A DNA stretch of 64,000 nucleotides from Myxocyprinus asiaticus. Lineage: Eukaryota; Chordata; Actinopteri; Cypriniformes; Catostomidae. The stretch is from contig NC_059351.1 of NCBI RefSeq assembly GCF_019703515.2, positions 17,577,501-17,641,500 on the forward strand, in the 5' to 3' direction. Below, piece by piece: positions 49,301 to 64,000 of this stretch. Every line of letters starts with the position of its first letter. The first letter of the stretch is position 1. The position numbers were made by a program, and so were the translations under genes. The notes under the pieces were generated by a model. The model was given only the letters and a program-made list of their open reading frames with translations. It ran no database searches and was not told the origin of the DNA.

Positions 49301-52300
49301 CAAGGCACTTTTCTTAAAGGAGTAGTTCACCCAAAAATGATGAGATTTTAGTAGCGTGACAGTATCTCAGCTATTTTAACAGTAGTGTCCTTTTTTCTGT
49401 AATGAGCTACGTTCTCCAACGAATAGCGGTGTAGCATCACAAATCACTGCATTTGTCACATTGTATTGTGTACACAGCAATGGAGCCAAAGGAGTAATTA
49501 AATATGCTCACCTAAACCGTCCTTTCTCTCTCACATGTACAGTAGTGCTGGGAAATCCAAATCATTTAAGTGAATTGTTTCTTTTTGAAAGTTTATGTAA
49601 ATTTGCAAATTACAATAAACTATTCTCTTAAATTTATTGTTGAGAACTCCAATTCTTTTTAGTGAGTCTGTTTGTTCAGATGCTTCATATAAATAAACTA
49701 GTTCACATGTATGATTCACTAATTTAATTGAGACCCTGCGCAGCCTTTGTCTTCTTTTTTTTTAAACGAAATATTTAGTAAATTGCTGCTGGCTATCACT
49801 ATATTTTTACTCAATTATATAAAATTGGGGTGTTTTCTAGTTGTTTTAGTTTATGTTTAGTTTAAAGTTATGTGTTCAATTAAATGTTATCACCTAATTG
49901 TTAGTCACTTTTTTTGTTACATATTTAAAAATATATATATTTTTTTTTTAAAAGGCTAGTAAGCTACTTTTTATTAATAACTTGTAGTGTAGCTCACTCA
50001 CTTAACAGCCCCCCCCCCCCCCCCCCAAAAAACTCTTTGGCTGAACTTAATTTAAACGAATATTCCGGGTTCAATACAAATTAAGCGCATTTGTGGCATA
50101 ATATTGATTACCACAAAAATGTATTTTGACTAATTTTGACTTGGTGTTTTCTTTAAAAAAAAAAAAAAAAAAAAAAAGAGCAAAAATCTGGGATATAGTT
50201 TTGTCTTGGCCTTTTCTTTAAAAAAAAAAAAAAAAAGCAAAAATCTGGGTAATAGTGAGGCACTTACAATGGAAGTGAATGGGGCCAATTTCAAATACTC
50301 ACATTCTCAAAAGTATAGCCAAGACAAAATCACTTACTAACCTTTTCTGTGTAAAGTTATAGCCAGTTTTACAACTTCATTGCCGTGACAATGTAATGTT
50401 AACAAATCCTAAAATTACAATTTAAACAACTTTACAGCTCAAATAATACATGAGTTTTCACAGAAGAATTAATGTAATTTCTTTATAAAATTATAAGCTT
50501 CACATTTCTGCCTTTAAACCCTCCAAAAATTGGCCCCATTCACTTCCATTGTAAGTGCCTCACTGTAACCTCAATTTCTGCTTTTTTTAAAGAAAAGGAG
50601 GGACGAGTTTAAATTAATTTTTGTGGTAATCAACATTATGCCACAAATGCTATCGATAGAGCTTAACTTATACTAAACCCAGAATATTGCTTTAATCATG
50701 GACAGTGATTCAACATGTTTGAAATTAGTTCTCTTAGCTTAAAATTACTATTAAATCTCAACTCAGATATTGTACTTCATGAAGTGAAAACCTAAGTCGT
50801 TTTTATTTGTATAGTGCTTTTCACTACACACATTGTTTCAAAGCAGCTTTACAGAAAATCATGCTTTAACTAAAAATTAAGCTGTAATATCTATAAAGTC
50901 TTAGTCATTATTGTGCAGTTTGGTAAAAATATGATTGTAAATTGTGTCTAAAAATAAATAAGTAAATAATAACTGTATTTAGAACCTCAGTAAGCAAGCT
51001 GAAGGCGACAGGGAACACAAAACTCCATAAGATGTAGGTTAATGGAGAAAAATAACCTTGGGGGAAACCAGGCTCACTGTGGGGGCCAGTTCCCTTCTGA
51101 CTAAACAGCATGAATATAATGCCAATATTAGTTATTTATGTGTAGTGCAAGTCATGGTTTAAAATTAGTAAATTAAGTAAGTGTTAAAGGCCAATGTTTA
51201 AACAACAAGATTTTGTGTGAACTGTAAGATTAATGACTAATATCTTTGAAGTCCATCCTGGATTAACTGCTGAAGTTTACATAGATGCATTGTAATTTGT
51301 TAGTTGGCTAATGTAGGCTTTTGTTGGCAATTAATTGATAGTCTATGTATTCTATTTTAAGAGTGTAGTCCATCATTAGACCAAGGTGATGCAGGCAGAG
51401 ATCAGTGACATGCATCACAGTTCAACTGGCAGGTCATTTCGGAGAGGTTCGTTGAGGTCCATCCTAAATCCAAGGTTCAGGCAGTGGCACATGAAGTATC
51501 CCATGTCTTACAGTTGGAGTTGGCATCAGTTCATCCTCTGTGAAGTCCATCGTATTAGACTTAAGTGATATCTGGCTGGCACAGGCTGCAGTTAGTTGTC
51601 ATCACTCAGCAACACGTATCAGTGGGAGTTGGACATCAAGCAGGAATGGAGCTGGATCTGGCAGACTCTGGTAACCTCGGGATATGTTGAAACACTAATT
51701 GAACAAAATTTGAAATGTCAAAGTAACTCAAATCAATCTTTTATTTCTTATAGGCTATACTCTCTAGCGACAATTTGCATGCTAAATACTTGCTGGTGGG
51801 AAGCACTACATAGTGCAGCTTGGTTACAATTATATGTTTAGTACAGCAAAAGCTCAATAAAGAGAGCAATAAATATCACGCACCACACATACCTGTCCTC
51901 ACCCTATAAGCTCAAGCTCCACTCTTCACCATTATGGTAATCCCCAAATCCCCAACATAACAGAAACTCTTCTAAATCTCATATAAATTTAAACATAAAA
52001 TATATCAAACATAAAAGTATCCTCTTTTATATTCATCTCGCACAAAAACAAAAAATAACACTTCATTTGAACATTTACTCTCCCTAGCGAGTCCCATGCA
52101 AAGCATACTGGGAACGCAAAATCCCATGCCCAGTTACAGTTACCTGAACAAAAAATATTAATGTTGTCCAAACACAAATGGATTACAGTAAAAAAAAAAA
52201 AAAAAAAAAAAATGTTTTTATTAAAACTCAGTTAAATTAAGTTCACTCGGTTAAATGCATTTAAAAAGATTCAGTAAACCTAACAATAGAGAAAGTATTT

Positions 52301-52418
52301 TTTTTTCTTTTGAAGTAGCTTGACTATAGTTTAACTATAAGTTACGAGTGGCTTTTAACTTAGGAAGGTTCAATGTAGCTTCTCCAACACTGAAGCAGTT
52401 CTGCCCACCAAAAACCAC

Positions 52419-52512
<94 letters not shown>

Positions 52513-55500
52513 AGGTATATCAACATAATGTTTGACACATTGCTATTGTCACACAGTATATACAGCACCACCCACCCCTAATTCAAACTTCTGTCACAGC
52601 CCAACTCAACGTGTCATAACGTGTGCTAACCACTAAGCCATGGCTCCAACATCAACACCGCATTTGTGTCTTATTATAGTGCCTTATACTTTGCACGATC
52701 TTTCGACTTTACAAACTTGCATGTTCTCCAATCCTGTTGTTACATGTGACTCTTATCTCAGCAGTGACAACAGTCTTCCCACTGCTGAGCACAAGAGCAA
52801 CTGTCAGGGTCACCCTGTAACAATACTCTTGCTGACCCCTAGCAATCCAATTAGACTCCTACACTACAGCAGCGAGTCGGTAACCCACTCTAGGCATTGA
52901 GATCATTAATCTGACTGGAGCCAGATGATTGCCCATGATGGCTGCCACATTGAACGGTGATGAAAAGGTTAGCATCTGATGAAAGAGGAGATGCAAGATG
53001 CTGCAGTCATTTGTCGAAGGCCTCTGGAGTGAGTGTCAGCACCCAGAGCTGTGGAGTGGAGGAAAAGGAGTGAAGTGGAGCATCTTTATGTATGAGTCCC
53101 GAATCTCACACAGACGGGAGACACTGCGCTGGCACTCAAGGCTTTGATTAATAGGCCGAGTAGAACTGTATGTTTTTTTTTATTATTATTATTATTATTT
53201 ACACTCCTGCGCACAGCTTGACAGTGAATTTCCCTTCATTTAAGGCAGAATTCAAAACTTTCACAGGGTGACGCAGGGCGGAGAATGATTGGACCATTGC
53301 TGTCGTGAATAAAAGATGCAAATAGTCTCAATGTGTAAAGTTCCAGGTAGATTTCTCTTCTAGCGCACCCAAACGTTTCTATGAGTGTCTTTTTTCCTGG
53401 AAACACAAGAGACGCTAGGCAGAAAATTAAGGCTAAAGTGTAATTCATTTTTCTGCATGTCATTTCTGTCTTGTGCACAGTCGAGCGCTCAGCCTTTCAA
53501 ATTATACTCTTTTGACCAAGAGCCAGTATGGATGTGTTCAACGCATGCGCACTATGACTTCTTTGTGATACTCCTTTAGCAGTCAACGGCAGGTGCATGT
53601 ACCGATGACACACAAAGACACGGACTGAAAAGAAAGTAAGATAGTAACAAAGTAAATTTGGGAGGGTGAGTAAATGATGACAGAATTTAAATTCTTGGGT
53701 GGACTATCCCTTAAAATCACGTTAAGTCAAAATTTACCCTATTAACTTTCTTAATACACGTTCCTGGTCACCAATTTATTTTTGCACGTTATTCCAAATA
53801 AGAAAAACATTTGGTAATCTATTATCAAAATGTAATAACTTGTCCCACCTCAGAAACCTTTACTTTTTATTTGATGTCACCAAGCCCTTTGATTTTTCAG
53901 CCCCTTCCCTTCTGTTATATAGAGACTATTTGTTATCCAATCAATTCCCAATGGATAAAATCAAGTCCCGCCCTCCTTTTTTTTTTTTTTTTTTTTGTGC
54001 TGAACACAGCATTTTATTAATGCAGAAATAAATTGCAGTATGGAAATAAAATGGGTTGTGAATGCGGTTTCATATTGATTAAAAAGAAATAGCATTGCAA
54101 AGTGTGAATAAATGTAAAATAACAATTAATAATGGAACTTTTTGCCTGTAAATTAAGTAACACAGAAATACCCAATGTTAGGTGTTTTGCAAACACACCA
54201 GAATAGCTAAAAAATATATATTCTGACCTTTCTTGCCCTTTCCTACCTGGAACAGCCCCTCTTTTTTAATTAGGCTACATTGTTTGCCATCAACAGCAGG
54301 ATTGTTAAAGAAACATGTTGCTAGGGAACGGCTTTTTTACAGCCATTCGATGCACTTGTTTGTTTTGGCATCATTCTCATAAGTCATTGTAAGCATGGAA
54401 TCTTAAAGCAGCATGTCTTGTGATACTTCTTTAGAAAGTGTTTCAACAGACCTTGAGAGATTCAATGAAGGACAATGTTCTCTCAGTAAACATCACATCA
54501 TTTTTCTCCTCTTTTTTTCATCTGGAGCCATCAATCATTGGCGACAAGGATTCAGACTCAAAATGGGTCATGAAACTTAAAGTGACAAGAGGCGTTGTTT
54601 ATCAAGGTTTATGCAAGCTTCAAGTCAATCACTGCATCTATTGCTGCAGGGAGAGACAAGTTTGCTACTATTCCGCAGAGGAGAGAAATTCGCCTTTCTT
54701 GTAGTTATGAAATGGGGATGGATCAGAATGGTCAACTAGTCATCTAACAATGACTTGTTGAAGTTGGCTAGTGAGTTAATCTTGATTTATTTATTTATTT
54801 TTTTGGTCTTTTTTTAATGAATATTAGGGCTGTCAATCGATTAACATTTTTAATCGAATGAATTACATGATTTGCTGATTAATTAATAAAATTAATCGCA
54901 ATTATTTGCATATATAAATATTTACTGGGAAAGACCCTAAAAAAAAAAATAAAAAAAATTCAATGCATAATTATAAAATAAATTAGTTCAATAATATAAA
55001 TATAATATATATTATAAAAATAATAATTCAGATAATTAAAATGCATTACATTATTGTGGCAGACAAGTACAGCATTGATAAGACAATACAAAAAGTGGCT
55101 TTAGAAGGCAATATATTGTTTATTTCCATATTATTCAACATAAGTCTACCATTGGCCAACAGTGTGCAGGAATTCATTTTGTAATTGAATTAATAAATCT
55201 GTCTGAGATAAGGACACGTCAGTGTACACCTGCATTAGATGGACACTTTTGGAGGGTCTCACTTTGGTTGTGTGGCGTCACAAACACAGCATTTTTAGTT
55301 TGCTATATCAAGTTAAACGTAGTTTGAAACAGAAAAACTTACATGTTTCTAACACATTATTTTTATATAATAAATTGTACATAATTAACGTGTTAAATCG
55401 ACAGCCCTTATCCGAAATATACTCTATGGCAGTACGTGAACACAGATGCTTCTAGCTAGGCAAGCTCTGTTTTGTGCATTGTTCGTTGTGTTCCAAAAAG

Positions 55501-58500
55501 TGTCAGATTACAATTCAGAACACAACACAAGTATGCGTTTGCTGCAAGGGATCCTATAGTGGACTGGACACTAGGGTGAACTGTCCTTCTAAACGGTGAG
55601 TATACACTTTCAGCGGACAACTGTCATGAAAGAATAGCCATTTGAAGCGAATATTGCTGAGCAAGTAAGGGAAAGTCAATACATTTATAGCAACTTACCT
55701 GAATAACAAATCCAGTTTAGTGACGCAGACTTTTTAAGGTAACTCTATCACTTTTAGAGTACTGAGGTTTGTTACATCCACAGTAATGCAAGAACGCATG
55801 TTAAGCATGTTCAAACTTGAATCTGTGGACGCATACTTGCGTAATGTTCTGTTTCTAAAAAAGCCTAAATGCTGGTCTGTCAGGACACTAGAACTTTTCC
55901 TTGAGAATTTGCTCCCCTTTTAAAGCAGCGATGCTATAGCTATCTATTATGTACAACTTTTTGAACAAATTCAACACCTTCAACAATAAATTTGAATATC
56001 CAAATATTTTTTATTGTTGGAACACATGCAGATGAATGTCAGTGGTGTCTTGCACTATGAGCATTGTGTCTTTAATATAATATGATCAAAAATAGTTTAA
56101 CTTTTAAAAAAAAAATCTCAAGACTGTGTTATATTATGTTATGCAACAACGTGTCCTATGTGAACGCCTCTTAACAAATGCATCTGATTGGAGTCTGGTC
56201 GACATGACCCTAAACCAATATAACAGGGCCCCCTTTAGACTGACTAGTCATTCAGACAACCCACCAACTAGTCAGTTTTGAAATGATGTAGTTTTGTACA
56301 TCCCTAATGCAAAAATATAAACAAAACAGTCAATACAGTAATGAGAAATATAAACATTATTATACTGATGTGAAATAGATTGAAAAGGTAGTATTTGGTG
56401 ACATTTATCGCATTTATGACGTTTATGCTTTTGTTAATGCGTTTATGCTTTTGTTTAATATATGCACTACAGTATATATAAACATGTATGTATATGTGCA
56501 TGTGTGTGATTGTGAGTGTGTGAGTGTCAGTTGAGGGATGTCAGTGTGAAACATCACTGATCTAAGCATTCCTACTGCCCCAGTGTCTGTGTGTGTAAGT
56601 GACTTACTCAGCCGTGGCATATATGCAAAGCCAGCTGCATTTCCATATGTTCCAAGTTACCGTTGTCTGAATTCCACATGACCTGGTGTGGCTCCAGTGC
56701 TGGCCTGTGTTGTAATATAGAACTGGATATAGAACAACCCAGGGCCACCTCCTCATCCCTGATGATGAAACAGGCAAATACCTTTTTTCTTTTTGGCTGG
56801 TTTGCAGTTGCTGCTCAGTGGAGGAAGTGAAAGGAGGGCTGGCAAAGCACTGTCCAAATTTGGTTTTACATCAGTCAAGCTGAATTTTTGCATCAAGATT
56901 CAAATTGGCAGTGTGTTTTGTCTTAATTATATGCCTACAAAAAGAAGCTCAAATAAGATTGAATGAGGCACTGGTTAATATCTCAAATTATTTGTAAAGA
57001 TGTGTTGTATGATTACACATATAAAGTCTGTGATTTTATAAATTCAAATTAATGCAACGTAGTCTAAAAAAAAATAATTGTACAACATATATAAATGTGC
57101 CTAAGTGCCATTCAAAAAAATGTTATGGTCCTAAAAATTGTATGGTCCTAAAAAACTGTATATTGGTTTAGTGTGTATTTTTTTTTTTTTTTTTTTTTTA
57201 AATTTGACCAGGACATTTTCTTAACAGGTTTTATGATAATCACCCATCTATATCACTATATATCCACAATAGCATTTATCAGGAATGTGTTTTATACTCT
57301 CTGTTTCCCTTATTCTTCTTTAGAGGAAACAAGTCCACACTTTCACTAGTTCTTGTGGCATAAGGTTTGTCTTTGTTTTAGCATGGGAGAGCTATTTGGG
57401 TCAGAAGTTATTTTAGGATGCGTTGCTAGAAATACCTGTGGGAGTGTGTAATAGTCGAAATGAGACCATCTTTATGTTAGTATGTGTGTACTCATTTACA
57501 TATGTTTAGATCTTGTGCCATGTTCAATCTAAATCAACAATTTTTTTTTTTTTTTTAGTTTAGTTTTTTGTTTTTCTGTGTATGAGCATGAACATCTTAG
57601 TAACCTGAGAGTGAATAAATATGACAGAATGTTCTTCTTTGGGTAAACTATTCCCATAAAAAAACTATCATGGAGTTATAATCATGGTAGGGTTTTAAAG
57701 ACCATGGTATAACCATGCTTTTTGTTGGGTTGGTTGTCATGATCTGGGCATTGCAATATTTAATCATCTCTTTCTAATTAATCCAATTATGAGTCATTTG
57801 AATCACAGCAGATGTGGAGCTCAAGCAGGTGTGAAAAGATCATCCTCTCCATCTCCACTTCCAAGGTTTCACTTTCACTCTTGGCTCAGACTCTTCATTT
57901 TCATTCCTCTGAGGCTGAAACATTACCCACGTGCCTGGAGAACAATAGGCTCGCATCACCATCCAAAAGCGTGACTCACCATCCTGTTAGCTGGCATGTT
58001 AACCACATACAGGAGGAAGGCAGGATCTAAAATTACTAAAAGAGTCCTGTAGTGGGGTGATTTCAGAGTTCTGGGGTATCTGGATTTTATCTTGCATGCT
58101 TTTTCAATGGCTATTGGATGAACCTGACCTTGGGCGAATCTCACGAAAACTGCATGAAAAATTTACTGGTCATATTTCACCCTAAAATCAAAAGTAAAAG
58201 AAGAAATTATATTTTGTATTTATAAAAATGAAGCCCTTTTTTTGACATTATTTCAGTGTTTAGCGGCACTCCGACGCTACTGAGTTGTGAGCTTGTAGTC
58301 TTGCAGTATTAAAGTACTGTAATGTTATTCTTTTTTTATTTTTTTTAATTAAAATTAGCATATACCAAAGGTAGTGTAACTAATGTTACTATGACAGTAA
58401 TGAGAATGGGTGGGGAATATGTTTAATTCGTATAAAAATCATGTCACAAAGCAAAAAAATTAATAAATCAATAGTCCTTAATAAGGGGTTAATTCTCTTA

Positions 58501-61500
58501 AATCAAAATACAATTACTTATTTTAATATAATTGGACCCACTTTATATTAGATGTATTTAACTACTATCTACTAACATTAAAATGCATACAATAGAATGT
58601 ATTTATTTTTGTATGGTGTTTTGCCAAACTCTTTTGATGCTGAGGTTGAGGTATGGGTAGGTTTAGGGTAACGGGTAAGGGGCTGGGGTAGGGTTAGGTT
58701 TAGGTTTGGGGTAATTTTAACAGTGTAACTAGAGATGTAATTAAATACAGGTACTTTAAATGTAAGTATAGTGTAACAACACATGTATTCATAATAAGTA
58801 CATTGTGTCAATTGCTTAAGCACAGAGTAGTTAAAGACACCTAATATTAAGTGGGTCCATATCATTTATTTATTTATTTATTTAAATAGATTGACACCCT
58901 TGATCCTTGTTATTTACCTAATGCAAATCTTGGCTGTAAATTGTTTGCGGTAATTAAAAATGCAAACAGTAAGTGGGCTGTAGTGGCTCTGCCTTAATGT
59001 ACTGAACTCAATGAACTCGCCTCAAAAGGGAGGGTGGGGCAGTCTCACATGCTCAAGATAGAAAGAATATGAAAAAGGTCTGCGCTTCCTTGAGGTGCAG
59101 CCACTTACAGTTGGCTCAGCGGATTTGTTCGATTTTACGCCGTTGCTGATGTGTGTACTGTGAAAGCATGCAACTGCTCGGTAAGAGGGAATGAGTTTAG
59201 CCATGGCAACATTCCCGCCATGTAGGCAGTAATGTGATAGATCAGAATAATGTAATACTGAGGAGAGAGCAATTCGTGTGCAGTTGTGTGGCAAGGTATA
59301 TACAGTAAGTGCATCTTATGTATGCACTCACTCCAGTATTTGACCCATACAGTCTTATAATACTCTATATAGTCTATATTCACTTTGAAAACAGAATATG
59401 TTTATAATCCATTGCCAATACTGTTGGTAGATTTTGGAATTGATAAAATAGAATTGATACAATGAGGAACTAATGCCACACCCACACTGATTTGTTTAAG
59501 TTTGAGAACATTTTTTTCTTGTTTTCTAAAGTATGCGTTTATGGAGAGCGTTTTGATAGTCTCTATTTTCACTGGAGGAAAACACTGTTCCAGTGTGGAT
59601 GAGAGGCGTAAACATAGCAACATCAATGCGTTTTAAAATGAAATGTGTTAGTGTGGATGTTCCCTAATTGGCCAAGCTGACCAGTTACCTCAAATGCTAA
59701 TGTCATAGCATCAAACGTCATTGGTTCTTGCTTATCTCGAGACTAAACATCATGATGTCCATCCTGTGCATAGTTGGCAAATTTGCATATTCGCCCCATA
59801 CTCAGCTCATCGATGAGTATGTTTATTTTTCACACCAATATGCTACCAAAAATTTGCTTATTAAAAAAATCTCACAACCCAAGAAAACCACGTTTACATG
59901 AGACTTGAAATCATCGGATTATCTCTGCTTTTAATTTTCTGGGTCACCTAGTAAGTTTGGTGAGAATAGTGCCAGGGATGTGAGGGCTAATAGTATTGCT
60001 GCAAAGCCCAGCCGGTCTTTGTACGAAAAGTATGGGTGGAAAGAAATTTGATCTGCATCTGAGTTAATGTTGTAAGTGTATGCGCCCAAAATTGTGCACA
60101 TTGTATAAGCCAGTCAGAACGGAAATCGTTCGGTGTGGATCATTTTTTGCTAAACCGTTTATGACCTGACCCTAAAAAAGACACAATGTTCAAGGCATTT
60201 TCATGATCAAACACACTGTCGGCTTATTAAGCATAATAGGTGTACATTTGTGCATGTTAACACAATTATTTTATTTGAGAGTGAATAACAATTAAAATGT
60301 TGGTCTGTTCATTACACAAAGTGATTGTATGGCTTCAGAAGACTTATAGACCCTGTTTACATCTGATATTAAGATGCATCTCAGGTGATCCGGTCACATG
60401 TGGTCAGGTGAGACACATCGCTGTTTACACCTGGTCGCTTAAATGAGTCTCCTGTGACCACTTGTGTTCGGATTTTGAGGTGAGGGTCTTTAGTTTTATG
60501 ATGATATACATGAATCACTATTTCAGTGTTTTGCTGCATGATAATAAACCACAAAAAAATTCATAAAAGACAAAGAAAGCACAAAAAAAAAAAATAAAAA
60601 AAAAAAATAAAACAGATGCAGCTGAAATTTTATCTAAGCACAAACGCAACATTTAGAGCAGAATTCACTGTTATTTTACTGGATTACTTATATTAAAGGA
60701 GCTTCAGACGTTCGTGCTTCTGATCTGTGTTGATATCAGATACACTGAAGAAGATCTATGAGGTTCTCGTGTTTGTGTATGTATGCGCTTTTTTAAATTT
60801 TCCAATCGGACGGTTATTTCCTTTTAAAGCCGCTAGTAACCGGTTTAAAGTCTATTGTTTAAACTCTTGTTTTAATGCAGTGGTTGATTGACAGGTTAGG
60901 GGTACCGCTTCACTGCTGTCCGGGACGCATCAGGACGGATTAGCGTTTACATCTCAAATGCGATGTGGTTACATGCGTTTTTGACTACCTCCATATGTGT
61001 TTTTTGTGATCCGATCAAAAAACATTTTAGAACCCGTTTAGACCTTACAATCACATACATCGTATCTCTTAACTTCATATCTTGAGAATAATAAACTCTA
61101 TTCATTAAACCTCATCTAATGTAATATACTGTATATAAATACAAAATCCTTAATCTGGTGAATATATAGTCTATAAAAAGCTTAATTTGGTAAATACTTG
61201 AATATAAAGCATTGTAATGAACCCAAGTCTCCGTAATTTCAAAATAAGGGTCCCAGGTGTGTTTCGGGCTTGTTTATAGTTAAACGTCCCATGTTACAGT
61301 ATACACCAAAATGTATTTTTTTTTTTTTCTGTTTATTATTGGGATTGTGGTTGAACAATGAACTGCATCTGGGATTTTATTCATTTTGTGTACTCTTGTA
61401 GCCTCTATGTCTGTGGCCATCATAGCAAGGAAAGATTTTTTTTTTTTTACATTCTAAAAAGTCAGAAAAAATCTGAAACTAAAAAACTATTCAAAAACTA

Positions 61501-64000
61501 TCGGCCAGTTTATTTGTTATCTGCCTTTTTCACCACCTTCGTTATCAGTATCGGCAAAGTCCACTATCGGTTGGCTTCTAATATAGTTAAGTCGTATAGG
61601 CTATTTTTATTGTAGTTTTATTTTATTTATTTTTATTTTTATTTATTGAACTTCTTGGAGCTTGAGGGCCCAGAATCACTATTTATTTTCATTACATTGC
61701 AAAAGACGTGTGAAGACTTAAAAAAAAAAATAATTATGTTCCATGAAAATAGTAAAACCCAAAGTAATTTGGGTTTGGAGTGACATAAGGTTGAGTAAAT
61801 ACTGCTAGATTTTTTGTTTTGGGTTCAACTATTCCTTTAAAACATGCATGCAAGCGAACTGCCAAAGCCTTGTGTACAATCACCATGGTACATAAGAAAA
61901 ATCGCTCGTCTTTTGGTCAGAAACTGGACCAAACTAAAAGGCGCATTGGATGCATCAGAAAAGCTCTGGGAATCTCTCCACACCAGGCCTGTTGCACTGT
62001 GTCGAATGTGCGCTGCATAACAACACAATGGCCCGCTGCAGAGGGATGTTCGCTGCAATCTTACCCAACCCGAGCCCTTTGATCCTGCCCTTTGTAATGC
62101 AAATCAAAAGGAGGAGGAGAGTAGGGCACCGGGGAGAATCTTCATGATGGAACCATGCTTCCTGCTGATAGAGGGGGTGCAGTTGTCAATTTCTAACTCA
62201 AACTTTGGACTACACAGTTAATCTGGATAGAAAAACAAGCACTCTGACTAACACTGGTAAGATGCTTGAGAGATACTGTGATATGTTTGTAGAATTTTTT
62301 TTTTTATGTGTTTTATATGACTTGAAAGGATGGGATGGGAAGTGACTAGCATCGACCAATGTTTTTCTTTTTCTTTAATGAGCATTGCCAATATCGAGAG
62401 AGCAGGGTGATTGATGGCAGAAAAAATGCTGATATATACATAATGCAACAAAAAGTGATAGTTCACTGTAACAGTATAAGGATGGGCAAGGAGGAGGTGG
62501 GAACTGGCTGAACGATCAACATAAAATTTTAATGCATAAATGAACTTAAAACAACATAAAACATAAGGACACAGACACACAGCGTCTCTCTCGCTCGATC
62601 CAGCATCTCCAGCTGCCCCTTATTTCGCTCTCCCACTGATCAGCTGATTCAGCGCTGGCCGTGCTCCATCACGGCCCGGCCACGTCCTCCTCCTCGTCAG
62701 ACTTCACTCCTGCCCGATTCAGGCTGGGGCGCCACCGGTCTGACTAACCACCCCCCCCCCATCTCCGATGCGGGGAGACGCTGCCCTTCTGGCCGTTCTG
62801 TCAGCCGGTGGCCCACCCCGCCTCCTGTGAACCTGGGGGGAGAGATGAGGCATGGGGAGAGGGAAAGGGTGAGTCGACACACACAGAGAGTGAGAGGAGA
62901 GCGAGAAGAACTTGCTCGCTAACTCCCGGACGTGCTGTCACCCAGTGCTCAACCGCTCCTCCGCCCTCTGGCGGATGTCAGTTCACTCCTCCCCCGGCGG
63001 ATGGCAGCGAGTCCTCCAGCCCCTGGCGGATGGAACCACTCCTCCCCTTCTCGGCAGATGGCCGCAGGTTCCTCCGGCTCTCGTCGGCCAGCAGCGACCC
63101 CTCCGTCCCCAGGCAGACGGCCGCGGCTTCTCCCCTGGCAGATGGCAGCGGCAAGGACTCCGCAACAGCACATCCCTCCTCCTTCCCGGGTTTTGGAACC
63201 ACTGTAACAGTCTAAGGATGGGCAAGGAAGAGGCGGGAACTGGCTGAACAATAAACATAAACTTTAATGATATAAATGAACTTAAAACAACATAAAACAT
63301 AAAGACACAGACACACATGCAACGCGGTCACGTGCGTCTCTCTCTCTCTCGAACCGGCGTCTCCAGCTGCCCCTTATCTCGCTCTCCTGCTGATCAGCTG
63401 ATTCAGCACCGGCCGTGCTCCATCACGGCTCAGCCATGCCCTCATCCTCGTCACATTCACCAAAAAAAAAAAAAAAACGTTCATAATTTAGTGAGTAAAT
63501 GATAACCAAATTTACTTTTTTTTTATTATCCCTTCAACGGTGAAATTTCTGTGCTACTAGCGATACTGTGCTTATAATGTCAAATTCAAATGCTGATAAT
63601 CTAATTTTGACCAAAAATTAGCAATGTAGTTCTATAACTAGAAATGACACTCAAGCTAAATTCGAACTCATGTCATCTGTTTAAGCACCACCTTGCAATG
63701 TCTCGAGTTTTGTGCAGTTTAAGGGCCCGCTCACATCGAATGATTATATGGGTGCCTGTGCTTTTTTTTTATGTGCTGTGTCTCACACAGGAGTGCCATG
63801 TTTTTTAAAAACAGCCAATGATCAAGGCCAATTATCTCTCATCTAAGGGGCCTGAAAAACACGTCGGACAATAATTATCAGTGAATTGAAACAAGGAAGC
63901 ATAAAAAAGCAGAGCCACCACAACTGTTGGTATCATTATCGGCAGATGTTGTTCTAAATAATTGGATATCAGGATTGACACACAACTGTTGTATCAGTGC

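Larger units (their letters stand above)
36131..64000 (+). other. klf7: klf7 intron 1 (5' part, runs off the window)
   Basis: No continuation of the KLF7 protein (the expected CLELERYLQ-type start of exon 2, or zinc fingers) is recognisable on the plus strand up to the window end. The remaining 27.9 kb is therefore read as intron 1, as in other vertebrates where this intron is very long. The first 770 bp are CpG-rich and probably extend the promoter region. The rest is a mix of mobile elements, listed separately, and non-repetitive DNA. An unrelated nested gene cannot be fully excluded, but none is supported. Confidence 0.8.

Overview
The window is ordinary vertebrate nuclear DNA, most likely from a carp-family (cyprinid) fish. 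The evidence is a Kruppel-like factor exon with a GT splice donor, and a dense load of fish mobile elements: a tRNA-derived SINE with a long GC-rich body, TTAA-flanked fold-back MITEs, hAT MITEs, a Tc1-like transposon, an L2 retrotransposon tail and a DIRS retrotransposon. Long TA dinucleotide runs are also frequent. The species assignment is inference from repeat content. There are no bacterial operons, CRISPR arrays or prophages.

Only one host protein-coding exon can be supported. It is coding exon 1 of klf7 at 36029-36130 (+), 34 codons ending at a GTGAGT donor. About 0.5 kb of promoter-like, CpG-richer sequence with CCAAT motifs lies upstream. No second klf7 exon is recognisable downstream, so 36131-64000 is read as the 5' part of a very long intron 1, and 1-35480 as upstream intergenic DNA.

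Layout: 1-2.85 kb is a degenerate minisatellite carrying a hAT MITE and a non-LTR RNase H remnant. From 2.85 to 12.2 kb there is AT-rich DNA with microsatellites and MITEs. At 12.2-14.3 kb is a nest of an L2 tail and two SINEs. At 16.3-16.75 kb is a compositionally distinct, possibly conserved non-coding stretch. At 18.70-24.53 kb is an almost complete but dead DIRS retrotransposon on the minus strand, with inverted terminal repeats and an internal complementary region. From 24.5 to 35.4 kb is mostly non-repetitive DNA with several possible enhancers. At 35.5-36.9 kb is the klf7 promoter and exon 1. Intron 1 contains a hAT element with a nested SINE (37.8-39.4 kb), fold-back MITEs, a nearly intact Tc1-like transposon (44.30-45.78 kb), a hAT MITE with an internal duplication (47.8-48.6 kb), a SOX-POU composite motif (62.09 kb), and a short non-autonomous LTR element with 5-bp target duplications (62.47-63.46 kb).

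I found no new molecular system. The most useful leads are the SOX/POU/TCF motif cluster in klf7 intron 1, the anatomy and decay pattern of the DIRS element, the small LTR element, and two SINE copies that share the same flanking MITE sequence. Alignments could not be run, so repeat families are named from motifs, terminal repeats and target-site duplications read by eye.
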